This document shows positions 17,612-26,875 of a stretch of DNA of 64,000 bases, piece by piece. Source of the stretch: Ferruginibacter sp. Its GTDB lineage: Bacteria > Bacteroidota > Bacteroidia > Chitinophagales > Chitinophagaceae. The stretch spans positions 62,001-126,000 of the forward strand of contig JACMLJ010000033.1 of assembly GCA_014379625.1 (NCBI GenBank). The letters are read 5' to 3'. Position numbers and translations under genes: made by a program. The notes beneath the pieces are model-generated. The model did no database searches. It saw only the letters and a list, made by a program, of their open reading frames with translations, and was not told where the DNA came from. Every line of letters starts with the position of its first letter. The first letter of the stretch is position 1.

Positions 17612-18622
17612 ATGGCATTACTGCGAAAAATTAATACAAAAGCAAAAGCTGAAATAAATACCGGCTTCGGTACCAATACTTCCGATTACGGCGGGCGTTT
17701 TGTGAATAAAGACGGCAGGCCAAATATTGAAAAAAGAGGGGTTAGTTTTTTTAACAGGCTAAGCTGGTATCATACTTTGCTGCAAATACCACGCTGGAAA
17801 TTCTTATTGTTGTTGCTGTGCTTTTACATGCTGCTGAATTTAATTTTCGCCGGGATATATTATGCGATTGGTATCGAAAACCTGGCAGGCATCAGGGCAG
17901 GTAGCCGCCTGGAAGAATTTGGTGAAGCGTATTTTTTTAGTTCGCAAACTTTTACCACCGTGGGTTATGGCCGCATTAGCCCGCATGGTTTTGCCGCAAG
18001 TTCGGTAGCTGCGCTTGAAGCATTGGTAGGGCTGTTGAGTTTCGCAATAGCCACGGGTTTATTCTATGGACGGTTCAGTAAACCAAAAGCGTTTCTGCGT
18101 TTCAGTGAGAATGCGGTGCTGGCGCCTTTTAAAGATGGCCTTGCGCTGATGATGAGGGTTGCACCCTATAAAAACAATAACCTTTCGGAAGCGGAAGCAA
18201 AGCTTTCGGCGGGTCTCATGATGGAAGAAAACGGTAAGCTCACCAATAAATTTTTTCAAATGGAGCTGGAGTACAGCCGGGTAAATTCGCTGTCATTAAG
18301 CTGGACGATTGTTCACCCCATTAATGAAGACAGTCCCTTTTATAGTTTTTCAATGGAGGATTTCTCCAATACAAAGGGCGAAATATTGGTATATGTAAAA
18401 GCATTTGATGATATGTTTAGTAATACAGTGGTAGCCCGTACTTCCTACACCCTAAAAGAAGTGGTGGTTGGCGCTAAATTTATACCCATGTACCATAGGG
18501 ATGAGGAACATAAGAGTACAATCCTGGATCTGGAAAAGATCAACAGTTTTAACCCTGCAGATATTAGTTTTGCCTTCAAAGGGGATAGTGTGGCTAGTGG
18601 TCATGTTGCCAGCACACAGTAA
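17612..18622 (+). CDS. Inward-rectifier potassium channel, KirBac type
   Basis: A 336-residue channel subunit. The outer helix is the hydrophobic run around residues 68-90. The pore helix and filter read SSQTFTTVGYGRISPHG with the TVGYG selectivity sequence near residues 115-119, followed by the inner helix (VAALEALVGLLSFAIATGLF). The C-terminal half is the cytoplasmic immunoglobulin-like Kir domain, including the region EYSRVNSLSLSWTIVHPI. It would assemble as a homotetramer in the cytoplasmic membrane and conduct K+. It stands alone and is divergent from the flippase operon. Confidence 0.93.
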   Translation: MALLRKINTKAKAEINTGFGTNTSDYGGRFVNKDGRPNIEKRGVSFFNRLSWYHTLLQIPRWKFLLLLLCFYMLLNLIFAGIYYAIGIENLAGIRAGSRLEEFGEAYFFSSQTFTTVGYGRISPHGFAASSVAALEALVGLLSFAIATGLFYGRFSKPKAFLRFSENAVLAPFKDGLALMMRVAPYKNNNLSEAEAKLSAGLMMEENGKLTNKFFQMELEYSRVNSLSLSWTIVHPINEDSPFYSFSMEDFSNTKGEILVYVKAFDDMFSNTVVARTSYTLKEVVVGAKFIPMYHRDEEHKSTILDLEKINSFNPADISFAFKGDSVASGHVASTQ

Positions 18623-18698
18623 TTTTCCGGATTTCTTTTTGGATATCCCTGTAAGGCTTACAACTTCTTATTATAAATTCAGTATTTTATTTTTATAA

Positions 18699-19448
18699 AT
18701 GGATAAAAGTTTAAATAAATACATCAGCGAAACGGGTTTTTGTTCCCGGAGGGAAGCTGATAAATATATTGAGCAGGGAAGGGTAACCATTAACGAAAAG
18801 CCGGCTGTTAAAGGTAACCGGGTAATGCCGGGGGATGTGGTGGAAATTGACGGGGAGCCTGTTAAAAATAAAGACAAAGCGGTTTACCTTGTTTTTAATA
18901 AGCCCGTTGGGATCACTTGTACCACCGACCTGAAAGATAAACACAATATTATTTCTTTTATCAACTACAAAAGCAGGATATTCCCGGTGGGCAGGCTAGA
19001 TAAGCCATCCGAAGGCCTGATATTTTTGACCAATGATGGCGATATCGTCAATAAAATTTTACGCGCCGGCAATATGCACGAAAAGGAATATATTGTTACA
19101 ACAGACAAACCTCTGAATGCGGCATTTATTGATAAAATGAGTAACGGGATCCGTATACTGGATCAAATCACTAAAAAATGCTTTGTAAAACAGGAAGGAA
19201 AAAACCGTTTCAGGATCATTCTTACCCAGGGTTTAAACAGGCAGATCAGGAGGATGTGCCTGGCATTGGGTTATGCTGTTATTACCCTTAAGCGGGTAAG
19301 GATCATGAATATTACGCTGGCTGATTTACCGGTTGGTAAATGGCGTTATTTTACTTCAGGTGAGATAAAAACGATTGAAGAACTGGTGGCAGGTTCAAGT
19401 AAAACGGCGGAAGGCGCAAGTATTATTGAAATTGATGTGCAGGAATAG
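18699..19448 (+). CDS. rluF: 23S rRNA pseudouridine synthase RluF
   Basis: A 249-residue enzyme with an N-terminal S4 RNA-binding domain (residues about 3-50; SETGFCSRREADKYI) and a catalytic RsuA/RluB-type domain. The catalytic aspartate is Asp101 in VGRLDKPSEGLIFLTNDG. The C-terminal RQIRRMCLALGY motif is typical of the RluB/E/F branch. The overall match is best to RluF, which modifies U2604 of 23S rRNA in Escherichia coli; distinguishing it from RluB rests on overall resemblance. It lies 76 bp after the Kir channel gene without a clear terminator between them. Confidence 0.85.
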   Translation: MDKSLNKYISETGFCSRREADKYIEQGRVTINEKPAVKGNRVMPGDVVEIDGEPVKNKDKAVYLVFNKPVGITCTTDLKDKHNIISFINYKSRIFPVGRLDKPSEGLIFLTNDGDIVNKILRAGNMHEKEYIVTTDKPLNAAFIDKMSNGIRILDQITKKCFVKQEGKNRFRIILTQGLNRQIRRMCLALGYAVITLKRVRIMNITLADLPVGKWRYFTSGEIKTIEELVAGSSKTAEGASIIEIDVQE

Positions 19449-19711
19449 TACCTGTCTGGCACCAAACTCTCACCCGGTGCATGTTAGCCTCACGATAGTT
19501 CTTCGCCCGGGAGGTTTCAAACACTTATATGCTCTCTGTTATTACTGCCTTTAAAGACTCTAAATATTCCCCGGCAAGCTAATGCCAAATGACCGAGTAC
19601 GACTATGGGGTACTTCTCAGGTATTTCCGCAACAGTATGTAGAAATTGAGCAATGCCTAAATATGATGTTCAGCAATCTCCTTTAGTTTTATCCATCAAG
19701 CTTCATAATTT

Positions 19712-21499
19712 TTAAGTGAATGATAATTTTGTAAGGGTGGTGAGCGATAGCGGGATGCTATAAGAAAAAGCAGTGCTTGTGCCAACCGTGGATTGAATGT
19801 GGAGTTCCCCTCCTATTTCCTGGATTCTTTGTTTGATATTTTTCATACCATTGCCCGAAAAGGAAGCTGTTGCATCAAAACCGCAACCGTCATCGGCAAT
19901 ATCAAATACAAGGATCCCGCTATTTAATGAGGCGGTAACAGTTATATTTTTTGCCTTGCTGTATTTAACCGCATTATGTACTATTTCCTTTGTGGTCAAT
20001 AAGATATTTCTTTTTTGTTCATTGGAAAGAATAACGTCGGAGTGGATTTCCGGAAATGATATTGTAAAATCAATATCCGAATATTCCAGTAATTTATTCA
20101 GTTGTTCCCGCAGGTAGGCAAGTAGCAGGTCAAGGGATTTATTCTCAGGGTTCAGGCTCCATACGATCTCACTCATATTGTTGATGAGTTTGCGACTTGT
20201 AGTGGCAATCGCTGCCAGGTCATTTACATAGGTTGGCTGGTTGTTTAGCCGCGCATGTTCACTCATGAGGGTGATTTGGGTAAGGCCTGCGCCGATATCA
20301 TCATGCATCTCGCGACTTATTCGCCTGCGTTCTTTAAATTCAGCCAAAAGTATCGATTTTTCGCGCTGTTGTTTCTGTTTCAACTGCTGCCGGTTGTACA
20401 GTAAAAAAGTCACAACACCGAACATAAAAACAATCCCGCCAATACCGCCAAACTGGTAATTTCTTTTCTGCAGTAATATTTTTTGGGTCGACAAATTCAG
20501 TTCATTGGTCAGTTGCTGTTCCTTTAACTGCGTGATCTCTTTTTCTTTTTTTGCGGTCTGGTATTTACTTTCCAGTTCGCCAATTTGCTGTAACCGTTCC
20601 GAATTGAAAAGGCTGTCGGTGTATGCTGAATATTTTTTATGCCATAGAAATGCTTCTTCATAATTCTTCATACCTGCATAATCTTCAGCAAGGCTGCCGG
20701 CGGCTTCCACAGCCACATTGATGGCTTTTATTTTAAGCGCGATATCCAGGCCGCGTGTATTGTATTCAATCGCCCTTGGGTATTCTTTCAGCATCGCATA
20801 CACGTTACCGATATTGGTCATGTTGGCTGCAATTAAAAACTGGTCGCCGGTACTTTCACCCACCAGGAGCGATTTTTTATAATAACTGATCGCCTTTGCG
20901 TAACTCCCCAGGTATTTATATACAATGCCAAGGTTGTTGTAAGTCATTGCCAGGCGTTGCTGGTCCTTTAGTTTCGTGTAAATCACGAGTGCCTTGTTAT
21001 ACTCCTTTATCGCTTCAGGGTATTTTTTCAGGTACTGTTCATAGATCACACCTTTATTGTTGGCACAATCGGCAATGATGGATGAATTATGGATGGACGA
21101 TCCGATTGCTTCCGATTTGCTGTAATTTTCCAGTGCTTTTTTATAGTCTTTTTGCTCTTCGTACAGCGCGCCAATATTGATCAATGCACGGGCCGAAGCA
21201 GCCATATTACCGGTTTCTTCAGATAGCGCCGCCGATTGGTGGTAGGATTGAAATGCATCAGCAATCTTGCCCGTTTGCCCATAAACATGCCCGATATAAT
21301 CATACAATATTACCTGCGAAGCCTTGTCATTGGCCCGTTTGGCGGTTGCCAGGCATTTTTCAAAAACGGGGAGCGAACTTTCATATTCCCCCTTTTTATA
21401 GAGTTCGGCGCCTGCAGCAATCATGGCACTGTCGGTTTGGGCAAACAAAGTAAGCATGCTATTCAATGCAAATAGCAAAGTCATCAAAAGAGGTCTCAT
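19712..21499 (-). CDS. TPR sensor histidine kinase (HisKA_3 type)
   Basis: About 595 residues. A signal peptide (MRPLLMTLLFALNSMLTLFAQ) is followed by about seven tetratricopeptide repeats (residues 25-285), a coiled coil, one membrane segment near 351-368, and a kinase core. The phosphoacceptor is His399 in RRRISREMHDDIGAGLTQI. The ATPase has EIVHNAVKYSKA as the N box and DDGCGFDA plus GNGMKNIKQR as G boxes. I prefer the ATG at 21499 (or 21508) because the signal peptide begins there. The domain order places the TPR sensor in the periplasm. No response regulator gene is adjacent, so it is an orphan. Confidence 0.88.
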   Translation of the reverse strand: MRPLLMTLLFALNSMLTLFAQTDSAMIAAGAELYKKGEYESSLPVFEKCLATAKRANDKASQVILYDYIGHVYGQTGKIADAFQSYHQSAALSEETGNMAASARALINIGALYEEQKDYKKALENYSKSEAIGSSIHNSSIIADCANNKGVIYEQYLKKYPEAIKEYNKALVIYTKLKDQQRLAMTYNNLGIVYKYLGSYAKAISYYKKSLLVGESTGDQFLIAANMTNIGNVYAMLKEYPRAIEYNTRGLDIALKIKAINVAVEAAGSLAEDYAGMKNYEEAFLWHKKYSAYTDSLFNSERLQQIGELESKYQTAKKEKEITQLKEQQLTNELNLSTQKILLQKRNYQFGGIGGIVFMFGVVTFLLYNRQQLKQKQQREKSILLAEFKERRRISREMHDDIGAGLTQITLMSEHARLNNQPTYVNDLAAIATTSRKLINNMSEIVWSLNPENKSLDLLLAYLREQLNKLLEYSDIDFTISFPEIHSDVILSNEQKRNILLTTKEIVHNAVKYSKAKNITVTASLNSGILVFDIADDGCGFDATASFSGNGMKNIKQRIQEIGGELHIQSTVGTSTAFSYSIPLSLTTLTKLSFT

Positions 21500-21894
21500 G
21501 GCAAGCATATATTTAACTAATATTACAAGCTTTTTTTGAATTGCAGACAAAATAATACAATAGAAGACCTGGTTCGATTTATCCCGTATCATCAACTCAG
21601 GAGCTTTCAAATCTTTCTGCCGGGTATAATAGCGGGCAAAAATGTCATTTGGCCTGTTAAATGTATTTGCGTATTTTGCGCAAGCATGGTGCGGAAGAAA
21701 GAGCTTTTAAATATAAATACCGGCATTTTACCCTCATCCAAGTGTTGGTTGGTTGGCTCTTTAGCAACAAAATAAGAAAAAAATCGGCTGTTTAAAAATA
21801 TAGAATAGGGAGAATCCTTAAACAGTATATATCGTTCTGTTTAAACCGTCGGAATGGAAAAAAACTAATTAACTATTATCAACTATATATTTCT
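21500..21894. other. Divergent intergenic region, nothing identified
   Basis: The gap between the histidine kinase and phosphoesterase starts is 395 bp. It is AT-rich, and short open frames in it show no domain. No TAnnTTTG promoter box, hairpin with T tract or repeat was found. Confidence 0.35.
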
Positions 21895-23190
21895 ATGTTG
21901 AAATATTTATACATTTATTTTTCTTTACTGGCTGTGCATCCCGGCGTCTTGTACTCCCAGGTAGCGCCTGCTCATATTGTAATTGTTGTTCTTGAAAATA
22001 AGTCCTTCAGCCAGGTAGCGGGCCACCCGTTGCTACCCTATATTACCAGCCTCCTCCAGGATCCTAAAACTGCTGTTTTTTCACAGTCTCATGGTTTAAC
22101 ACACCCGAGCCAACCCAATTACCTCCAATTATTTTCCGGCTCCGACCATGCCGTATACAATAACAATCTGCCTCCGGGTCTACCTTTTTCAACACCCAAT
22201 TTAGGTGCATCATTACTAAAAAAAGGATTTGGCTTTGCCGGCTATTCAGAAGACCTTCCTTACGCAGGCTATACTGGTGAATATGCAGGCGCCTATGCCC
22301 GGAAACACAGCCCCTGGGTTAACTGGCAGGGCAATGGCATTAACGGGATCCCTGATACGCAGAATAAACCATTTACCGATTTCCCTTCAAATTTTTCTAC
22401 CCTGCCAACGGTATCTTTTATTATTCCCAATCAAGACAATGACATGCACAATGGCACACTTGATACCGCGTTCATTAGATGTGATGCGTGGTTGCAGAAT
22501 AATTTAAATAACTATATTCAATGGTGCAAAAGCAATAACAGTGTTTTTATGCTCACTTTTGATGAAGACGATGGATTACAAAACAACCGGATATTGACTT
22601 TTATAACAGGTGAGCATATCATTGGGGGTGTTTACAACCAGGCGTTAAACCATTATAATGTATTAAGGACCATTGAAGAATTGTACAAGCTACCTTATGC
22701 CGGTATAAGCGCGGATTCTACTGCTATTCAATATATCTGGAATACGGTTGCTGTGTGCAAAGGGGCCGGAACTACCTTAAAATCAAAATTAACAGGGGCC
22801 GCCTATCAGTGGCAGGTAAATACCGGCAACGGTTTTATCGATATCAGCAATAGCAGTAATTATTCCGGCGCCAACACATCTGAACTTCAGTTGAGTAATG
22901 TTCCTTCGTCATGGTATGGGTACGAATACCGTTGTACGGTAAACGGATCTTACAGCAATCCGCAAAAGATAAAAATTACTGCTTACTGGACTGGTGCTTT
23001 GAGTACTGCATGGGAAAATCCCCTGAACTGGAGTTGCGGATCATTACCTGATGAAAATACAGATGTTATCATCCATACCAATCAATCCGTAATTTTAAAT
23101 TCGGCGGTTTCAGTCAGAAGTTTTACCATAAGTGCAGGTGCAAACTTTACGCAAAACAGCAACCAGCAACTCCTTATCACACATTACTAA
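21895..23190 (+). CDS. Secreted phosphoesterase with C-terminal Ig-like region
   Basis: A 431-residue exported protein. After a signal peptide (residues 1-22) comes a phosphoesterase domain of the acid phosphatase/phospholipase C type (PF04185), with the opening motif IVIVVLENKSFSQV, then SQPNYLQLFSGSDHAV and MLTFDEDDG further on. From about residue 285, a Cys-containing Ig-like region typical of Bacteroidota surface proteins begins (YQWQVNTGNGFIDI). It ends with a beta-rich segment containing WTGALSTAWENPLNW. There is no clear type IX sorting domain at the end. The substrate is unknown, with phosphate monoesters or phospholipids likely. Confidence 0.8.
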   Translation: MLKYLYIYFSLLAVHPGVLYSQVAPAHIVIVVLENKSFSQVAGHPLLPYITSLLQDPKTAVFSQSHGLTHPSQPNYLQLFSGSDHAVYNNNLPPGLPFSTPNLGASLLKKGFGFAGYSEDLPYAGYTGEYAGAYARKHSPWVNWQGNGINGIPDTQNKPFTDFPSNFSTLPTVSFIIPNQDNDMHNGTLDTAFIRCDAWLQNNLNNYIQWCKSNNSVFMLTFDEDDGLQNNRILTFITGEHIIGGVYNQALNHYNVLRTIEELYKLPYAGISADSTAIQYIWNTVAVCKGAGTTLKSKLTGAAYQWQVNTGNGFIDISNSSNYSGANTSELQLSNVPSSWYGYEYRCTVNGSYSNPQKIKITAYWTGALSTAWENPLNWSCGSLPDENTDVIIHTNQSVILNSAVSVRSFTISAGANFTQNSNQQLLITHY

Positions 23191-23268
23191 AATATTTTTA
23201 TCACACCTGCTTTCCTTCAAGCCATGGATTAATTTTTACTATATTCATAAAGCCGTGTGCCCTAAAAC

Positions 23269-23303
23269 AAAAAGCTTCTGTCCGATAAAGACAAAAGCTT
23301 TTT
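23269..23303. terminator. Bidirectional terminator between convergent genes
   Basis: AAAAAGCTTCTGTC and GACAAAAGCTTTTT form a 14-bp stem with one mismatch around a seven-base loop. It has A and T tracts on its two sides and lies between the phosphoesterase gene (plus) and the YceI gene (minus), so it can serve both. Confidence 0.75.
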
Positions 23304-23335
23304 ACACTGAATAATCAGGTACCGGTTGTTTATAT

Positions 23336-23881
23336 TTATTGCAAATCAGCAGCAACCGTAATCTTTGGTTCTTTTGAAATTTTACCCGCCGCAATCTGTG
23401 GACCGTCAACACCGTAATCTTCTAATTTTATGGAAAAATCTGCGTTGGCTGATAACGCTTTACCCGCAACAACAATTTTTCCCGTTGTTTTTACTGGTTT
23501 TGTAACACCATGTATGGTCAGGTCGCCCGCCACATCGGCATCATAAGTTCCATCTTTCTTAAAATCTATAGCAGCCAGGTTAGTAATGTTTCCTTTAAAA
23601 GTGGCGGTAGGGAATTTTTCAGAATCAAGCCATCTTGGGCCGTTAAAATGTTCCTGGATCCTTGGGTTTCCAAATGTAAAGTTTTTCATTACCACTTCAA
23701 ATGCAACGGAGCCTTTTTTTGGGTCTATCGCAACGATTACCGTTTTATTTTCCGCCTTGGGTAACTGGTCCAAACTGGTAGTAGCATCAAAATTAACAGT
23801 TCCGGATGTGGTTGTTTTCTTTTGGGCAAACATTGCACCCGTTGCTGCTACTAAAGCAATAACTAAAATTGATTTTTTCAT
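23336..23881 (-). CDS. YceI-family periplasmic lipid-binding protein
   Basis: A 181-residue protein with a signal peptide (residues 1-19, ending in MFAQ) and a YceI-like lipocalin barrel. Family features include the early VNFDATTSLDQLPKAEN strand region, HFNGPRWLDSEKFPTATFKG, and the late LTIHGVTKPV motif. YceI proteins bind polyisoprenoid or similar amphiphilic molecules in the periplasm. The gene lies 20 bp downstream of the OB-fold gene on the same strand, and the two are probably cotranscribed, as is common in this phylum. Confidence 0.9.
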   Translation of the reverse strand: MKKSILVIALVAATGAMFAQKKTTTSGTVNFDATTSLDQLPKAENKTVIVAIDPKKGSVAFEVVMKNFTFGNPRIQEHFNGPRWLDSEKFPTATFKGNITNLAAIDFKKDGTYDADVAGDLTIHGVTKPVKTTGKIVVAGKALSANADFSIKLEDYGVDGPQIAAGKISKEPKITVAADLQ

Positions 23882-23901
23882 TTGTAGTTGTTTTTATATT
23901 T

Positions 23902-24366
23902 TTATTTGTTGAGCGCACACCTTTTAAAGGTAATGAATTCGGTTTCCAGTATCTGGCTGTAAGCGCCGCCGCTGCAAGAACCCTTGATGGAAACCAACTC
24001 ACCTTCCTTTATTTTTTTGGCCTCATACCGGTGTTGCGGCTGAAAGGCAAATATAACATATGAGCCGGAAGTTGTATCAGCCATTTTTATGTTGACTGTT
24101 GTATCAGCCCCTTCTACCTGGGTAACCAGACCATTTACTACCATAATTTTTTCCCCATATTTTCGATTGGATAACGAATCATTTTTCTCAAATTCATGAA
24201 TGAGGTCCAGTGCATTCACGGTGTAATCAGGCTTGATTTCATTTGTATCTGAAAACTTTTCATTAAATATATACCAGATTGCACCTGCACCTGCTATAGA
24301 AAGAATTATAATCCCAAACAATATTTTTTTAAGCCAGGGATTCATTCTTTTCTTTGCTGCATCCAT
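23902..24366 (-). CDS. Membrane-anchored OB-fold protein (tRNA_anti-like)
   Basis: A 154-residue protein with one N-terminal membrane segment (about residues 12-33) and an OB-fold-like domain outside the membrane. The strand pattern KIMVVNGLVTQVEGADTTV, then GSYVIFAFQPQ and EGELVSIKGSCSGG, matches the tRNA_anti-like family (PF12869), which despite its name is not known to bind tRNA. It precedes yceI by 20 bp, and a minus-strand promoter box is found 25 bases upstream of its start. The function is unknown. Confidence 0.7.
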   Translation of the reverse strand: MDAAKKRMNPWLKKILFGIIILSIAGAGAIWYIFNEKFSDTNEIKPDYTVNALDLIHEFEKNDSLSNRKYGEKIMVVNGLVTQVEGADTTVNIKMADTTSGSYVIFAFQPQHRYEAKKIKEGELVSIKGSCSGGAYSQILETEFITFKRCALNK

Positions 24367-24390
24367 ATTTCATACAATTTCTTAACCGGA

Positions 24391-24398
24391 CAAAAATA
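24391..24398 (-). promoter_or_regulatory. Candidate -7 box for the OB-fold/yceI pair
   Basis: The minus strand reads TATTTTTG, which fits the Bacteroidota consensus TAnnTTTG, with its last base 25 nt upstream of the start codon. No good -33 TTTG is found at the proper spacing, so this is moderate evidence. Confidence 0.4.
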
Positions 24399-24653
24399 AT
24401 ACTTTATGTCAAATATGCACTTTTTAAACATTCAGTTTAACAAGTTAGATTGTTTAAAGACACCTTTCCTGTTAAAAATAATTGAAGAGCATTTAACGTT
24501 AAATTAATTGTGGGCGGCATTTTAAATGCTATCCGGCTGGAATCTCTCTCGTTAAAATTTATCGGGTAAATAATTTTTGACCAACAAAATAATACCTTTA
24601 ATGCGAATCCATACCATTGCAGAAAGAAACAGGTAACGCCATAAAAGATAGTT

Positions 24654-25745
24654 ATGATCATTTTAATACTGGTAATTTTGCTTACCCTGCTTTTGATTGC
24701 ATTTATGCAGCAACCGAAATTTGGAAAAACTCCTGCTGGCGACAGACTGGAACGTATAAAAAAATCGCCCAATTTTAAGGCTGGTAAATTTCAAAACATA
24801 CACCTTACTCCCGATCTGACAGAAGGTGTAAGTTATTATGCCGTCCTGAATGAATTTTTCTTTCACAAAAACAAACGCGGCAGGCCTGCGGTTAGTTTAC
24901 CATCAGAAAAAACAAACCTGTTAACAATACAACCGGGGCAGGATATATTGGTATGGTTTGGTCATTCTTCTTATTTTATGCAAATTGACGGAAAGAAAAT
25001 TCTGGTGGATCCTGTATTGAGTGGTTCGGCCAGTCCCGTAAAATTTACTACCCGCAGTTTTAAAGGAGCGGACATTTATACAGCGGATGATATGCCGGAT
25101 ATCGATTATCTTTTTATTTCGCATGATCATTGGGACCATCTCGACTACCAGACAATTAAACAATTAAAACCAAGGATCAAAAAAGTTATTTGTGGTTTGG
25201 GAACGGGCCAGCATTTTGAACATTGGGGATTTAACAGTAACCAGGTGATGGAAAAAGACTGGGGCGATGAAGTAATGCTGGATGAAGGGTTTGAAGTAAA
25301 TATTACGACTGCAAGACATTTTTCTGGCAGGGGTCTTAAGCGGAACACTGCATTGTGGATTTCATTTGTATTAAAAACACCTTCACTGAAAATATTCATC
25401 GGAGGTGATAGCGCGTACGATACTCATTTCACAGCTATAGGCAATCAATACGGACCTTTTGACCTGGCAATATTGGAATGTGGACAGTATGATAAAAGCT
25501 GGAAATATATCCACATGATGCCGGAAGAAATTATACGGGCAGCACATGATCTCAAAGCAAAACAACTGATGCCTGTGCACTGGGGTAAATTTTTATTGGG
25601 CAATCATGCCTGGGATGATCCCATTATCCAGGTTGCGGGATTGAGTAAAATTAAAAACCAACCGTTGGTTACCCCCATGATTGGAGAAGCAGTAAACCTT
25701 AAAGATCTCAGCGGTTTTACAGCATGGTGGGAGAATATACCATAA
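24654..25745 (+). CDS. MBL-fold metal-dependent hydrolase, NAPE-PLD/UlaG-like
   Basis: A 363-residue protein with an N-terminal hydrophobic anchor (ILILVILLTLLLIAFM) followed by a metallo-beta-lactamase domain. The metal motif reads FISHDHWDHLDY (HxHxDH), with later ligands in ARHFSGRG, IGGDSAYD and PVHWGKF. The arrangement fits membrane-associated MBL hydrolases related to N-acyl-phosphatidylethanolamine phospholipase D. A phospholipid substrate is therefore plausible but not shown. The gene stands alone and converges with the cupin gene. Confidence 0.85.
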   Translation: MIILILVILLTLLLIAFMQQPKFGKTPAGDRLERIKKSPNFKAGKFQNIHLTPDLTEGVSYYAVLNEFFFHKNKRGRPAVSLPSEKTNLLTIQPGQDILVWFGHSSYFMQIDGKKILVDPVLSGSASPVKFTTRSFKGADIYTADDMPDIDYLFISHDHWDHLDYQTIKQLKPRIKKVICGLGTGQHFEHWGFNSNQVMEKDWGDEVMLDEGFEVNITTARHFSGRGLKRNTALWISFVLKTPSLKIFIGGDSAYDTHFTAIGNQYGPFDLAILECGQYDKSWKYIHMMPEEIIRAAHDLKAKQLMPVHWGKFLLGNHAWDDPIIQVAGLSKIKNQPLVTPMIGEAVNLKDLSGFTAWWENIP

Positions 25746-25767
25746 GCCAATACCCTGGCCTGTTATT

Positions 25768-26118
25768 TCAACCGGGTATAAAATCCTCCCGCAGGGGCGA
25801 AAACATATCTATCAGCACCCCGGCTTCTAAACAAAGTACTCCATGCGGTGCATCTGGTGGCACGTAAAAGGAACCTCCCGCAGCCAATACTTTTTTTTCT
25901 TCATTTATAGTTACTTCAAAAACTCCCTTTTCGATATAGCTGATCTGTGTATGATAATGTTGGTGGACTTTACCTGTTGCACCTTTTTCAAATATTACCT
26001 TTACCAGCATCAGACGATCATCATAAGCAATTATTTTTCTGCAAACGCCCTCCCCAAGATCTTCTGCAACCAGGTCGGCATCTTCTATGAATAGCTTTTT
26101 TGTCGTATCTTTTTTCAT
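25768..26118 (-). CDS. Cupin-domain protein
   Basis: A 116-residue single cupin. The first cupin motif is visible as GKVHQHYHTQISYIEKGVFEV, with the His residues and Glu that bind metal, and the second as FYVPPDAPHGVLCLEAG. Small cupins of this type occur as sugar or small-molecule binding proteins and as enzymes; no specific substrate can be read from the sequence. A TACCTTTG box lies 5 bases upstream of the ATG, so the transcript may have almost no leader. Confidence 0.85.
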   Translation of the reverse strand: MKKDTTKKLFIEDADLVAEDLGEGVCRKIIAYDDRLMLVKVIFEKGATGKVHQHYHTQISYIEKGVFEVTINEEKKVLAAGGSFYVPPDAPHGVLCLEAGVLIDMFSPLREDFIPG

Positions 26119-26122
26119 GATA

Positions 26123-26130
26123 CAAAGGTA
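26123..26130 (-). promoter_or_regulatory. Candidate -7 box immediately upstream of the cupin gene
   Basis: The minus strand reads TACCTTTG (TAnnTTTG consensus). Its last base is 5 nt from the start codon, so transcription would begin at or next to the ATG and give a leaderless message. No matched -33 TTTG is apparent. Confidence 0.35.
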
Positions 26131-26395
26131 CAGCAGTAATGCCTGGTACCTGTTTTACCGCAAATAAAAAAAATAGCAGTTTGTAAGTTTTTGCATAATT
26201 ATTCAACTAATTATAAAATGATTAAAATGCAGTTTCATAAAAAAAATTTTCGGGTGCACCACCGCCCTTATGATGACTGGAAGCCTGCTCAAACATCCTA
26301 CCCTGGTTTATTTTAAGTTGGCAAAATGATGTGAGTATTATTGTAGATACAATGTATGAAAAAAGGAAATTGTTTATGCTATCAAACCATGCTCA

Positions 26396-26872
26396 ATGAG
26401 TGAAAAACAGTTTCTAACACTGATTGGTCAGCACCAGGGGATCATTCACAAAATATGCAGGCTTTACCGTGATTCTGATGAAGACCGGGAGGACCTTTTC
26501 CAGGAAATCATGTTCCAGCTTTGGCAGTCATTTCCCTCATTTGAAGGCAAAGCAAAAATTACTTCCTGGATGTACCGGGTAGCGCTGAATACCGCCCTGG
26601 CAAGTTTTCGTAAAAAGAAACCCGACATTGCCTACACCGAACACCTTCCCGATTATCCTGAAGAGGAGCCCAATGAGGAATCAGTAGTGCGACAGGAAAA
26701 ACTGCTGTCGGTGCTCAAAATGCTGGATGATACAGAAAAAGCCATTATCACCCTTTATTTAGAGGATTTGAGCTATGGCGAAATTGCAGCCATTACAGGT
26801 ATCAGTGAAAATTATGCTGGCGTAAAGCTCAACAGGATTAAAACAAAAATTCAACAATTATTAAACAAATAA
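26396..26872 (+). CDS. ECF RNA polymerase sigma factor
   Basis: A 158-residue group IV sigma-70 protein. Region 2 carries the DREDLFQEIMFQLWQSFPSFEGKAKITSWMYRVALN signature in residues about 27-62, and region 4 the helix-turn-helix LSYGEIAAITGISENYAGVKLNRIK near the C terminus. It would direct RNA polymerase to a small regulon in response to a signal. The stop is followed three bases later by the ATG of a four-helix membrane protein, which is the likely regulator of this sigma factor. Confidence 0.92.
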   Translation: MSEKQFLTLIGQHQGIIHKICRLYRDSDEDREDLFQEIMFQLWQSFPSFEGKAKITSWMYRVALNTALASFRKKKPDIAYTEHLPDYPEEEPNEESVVRQEKLLSVLKMLDDTEKAIITLYLEDLSYGEIAAITGISENYAGVKLNRIKTKIQQLLNK

Positions 26873-26875
26873 ATT

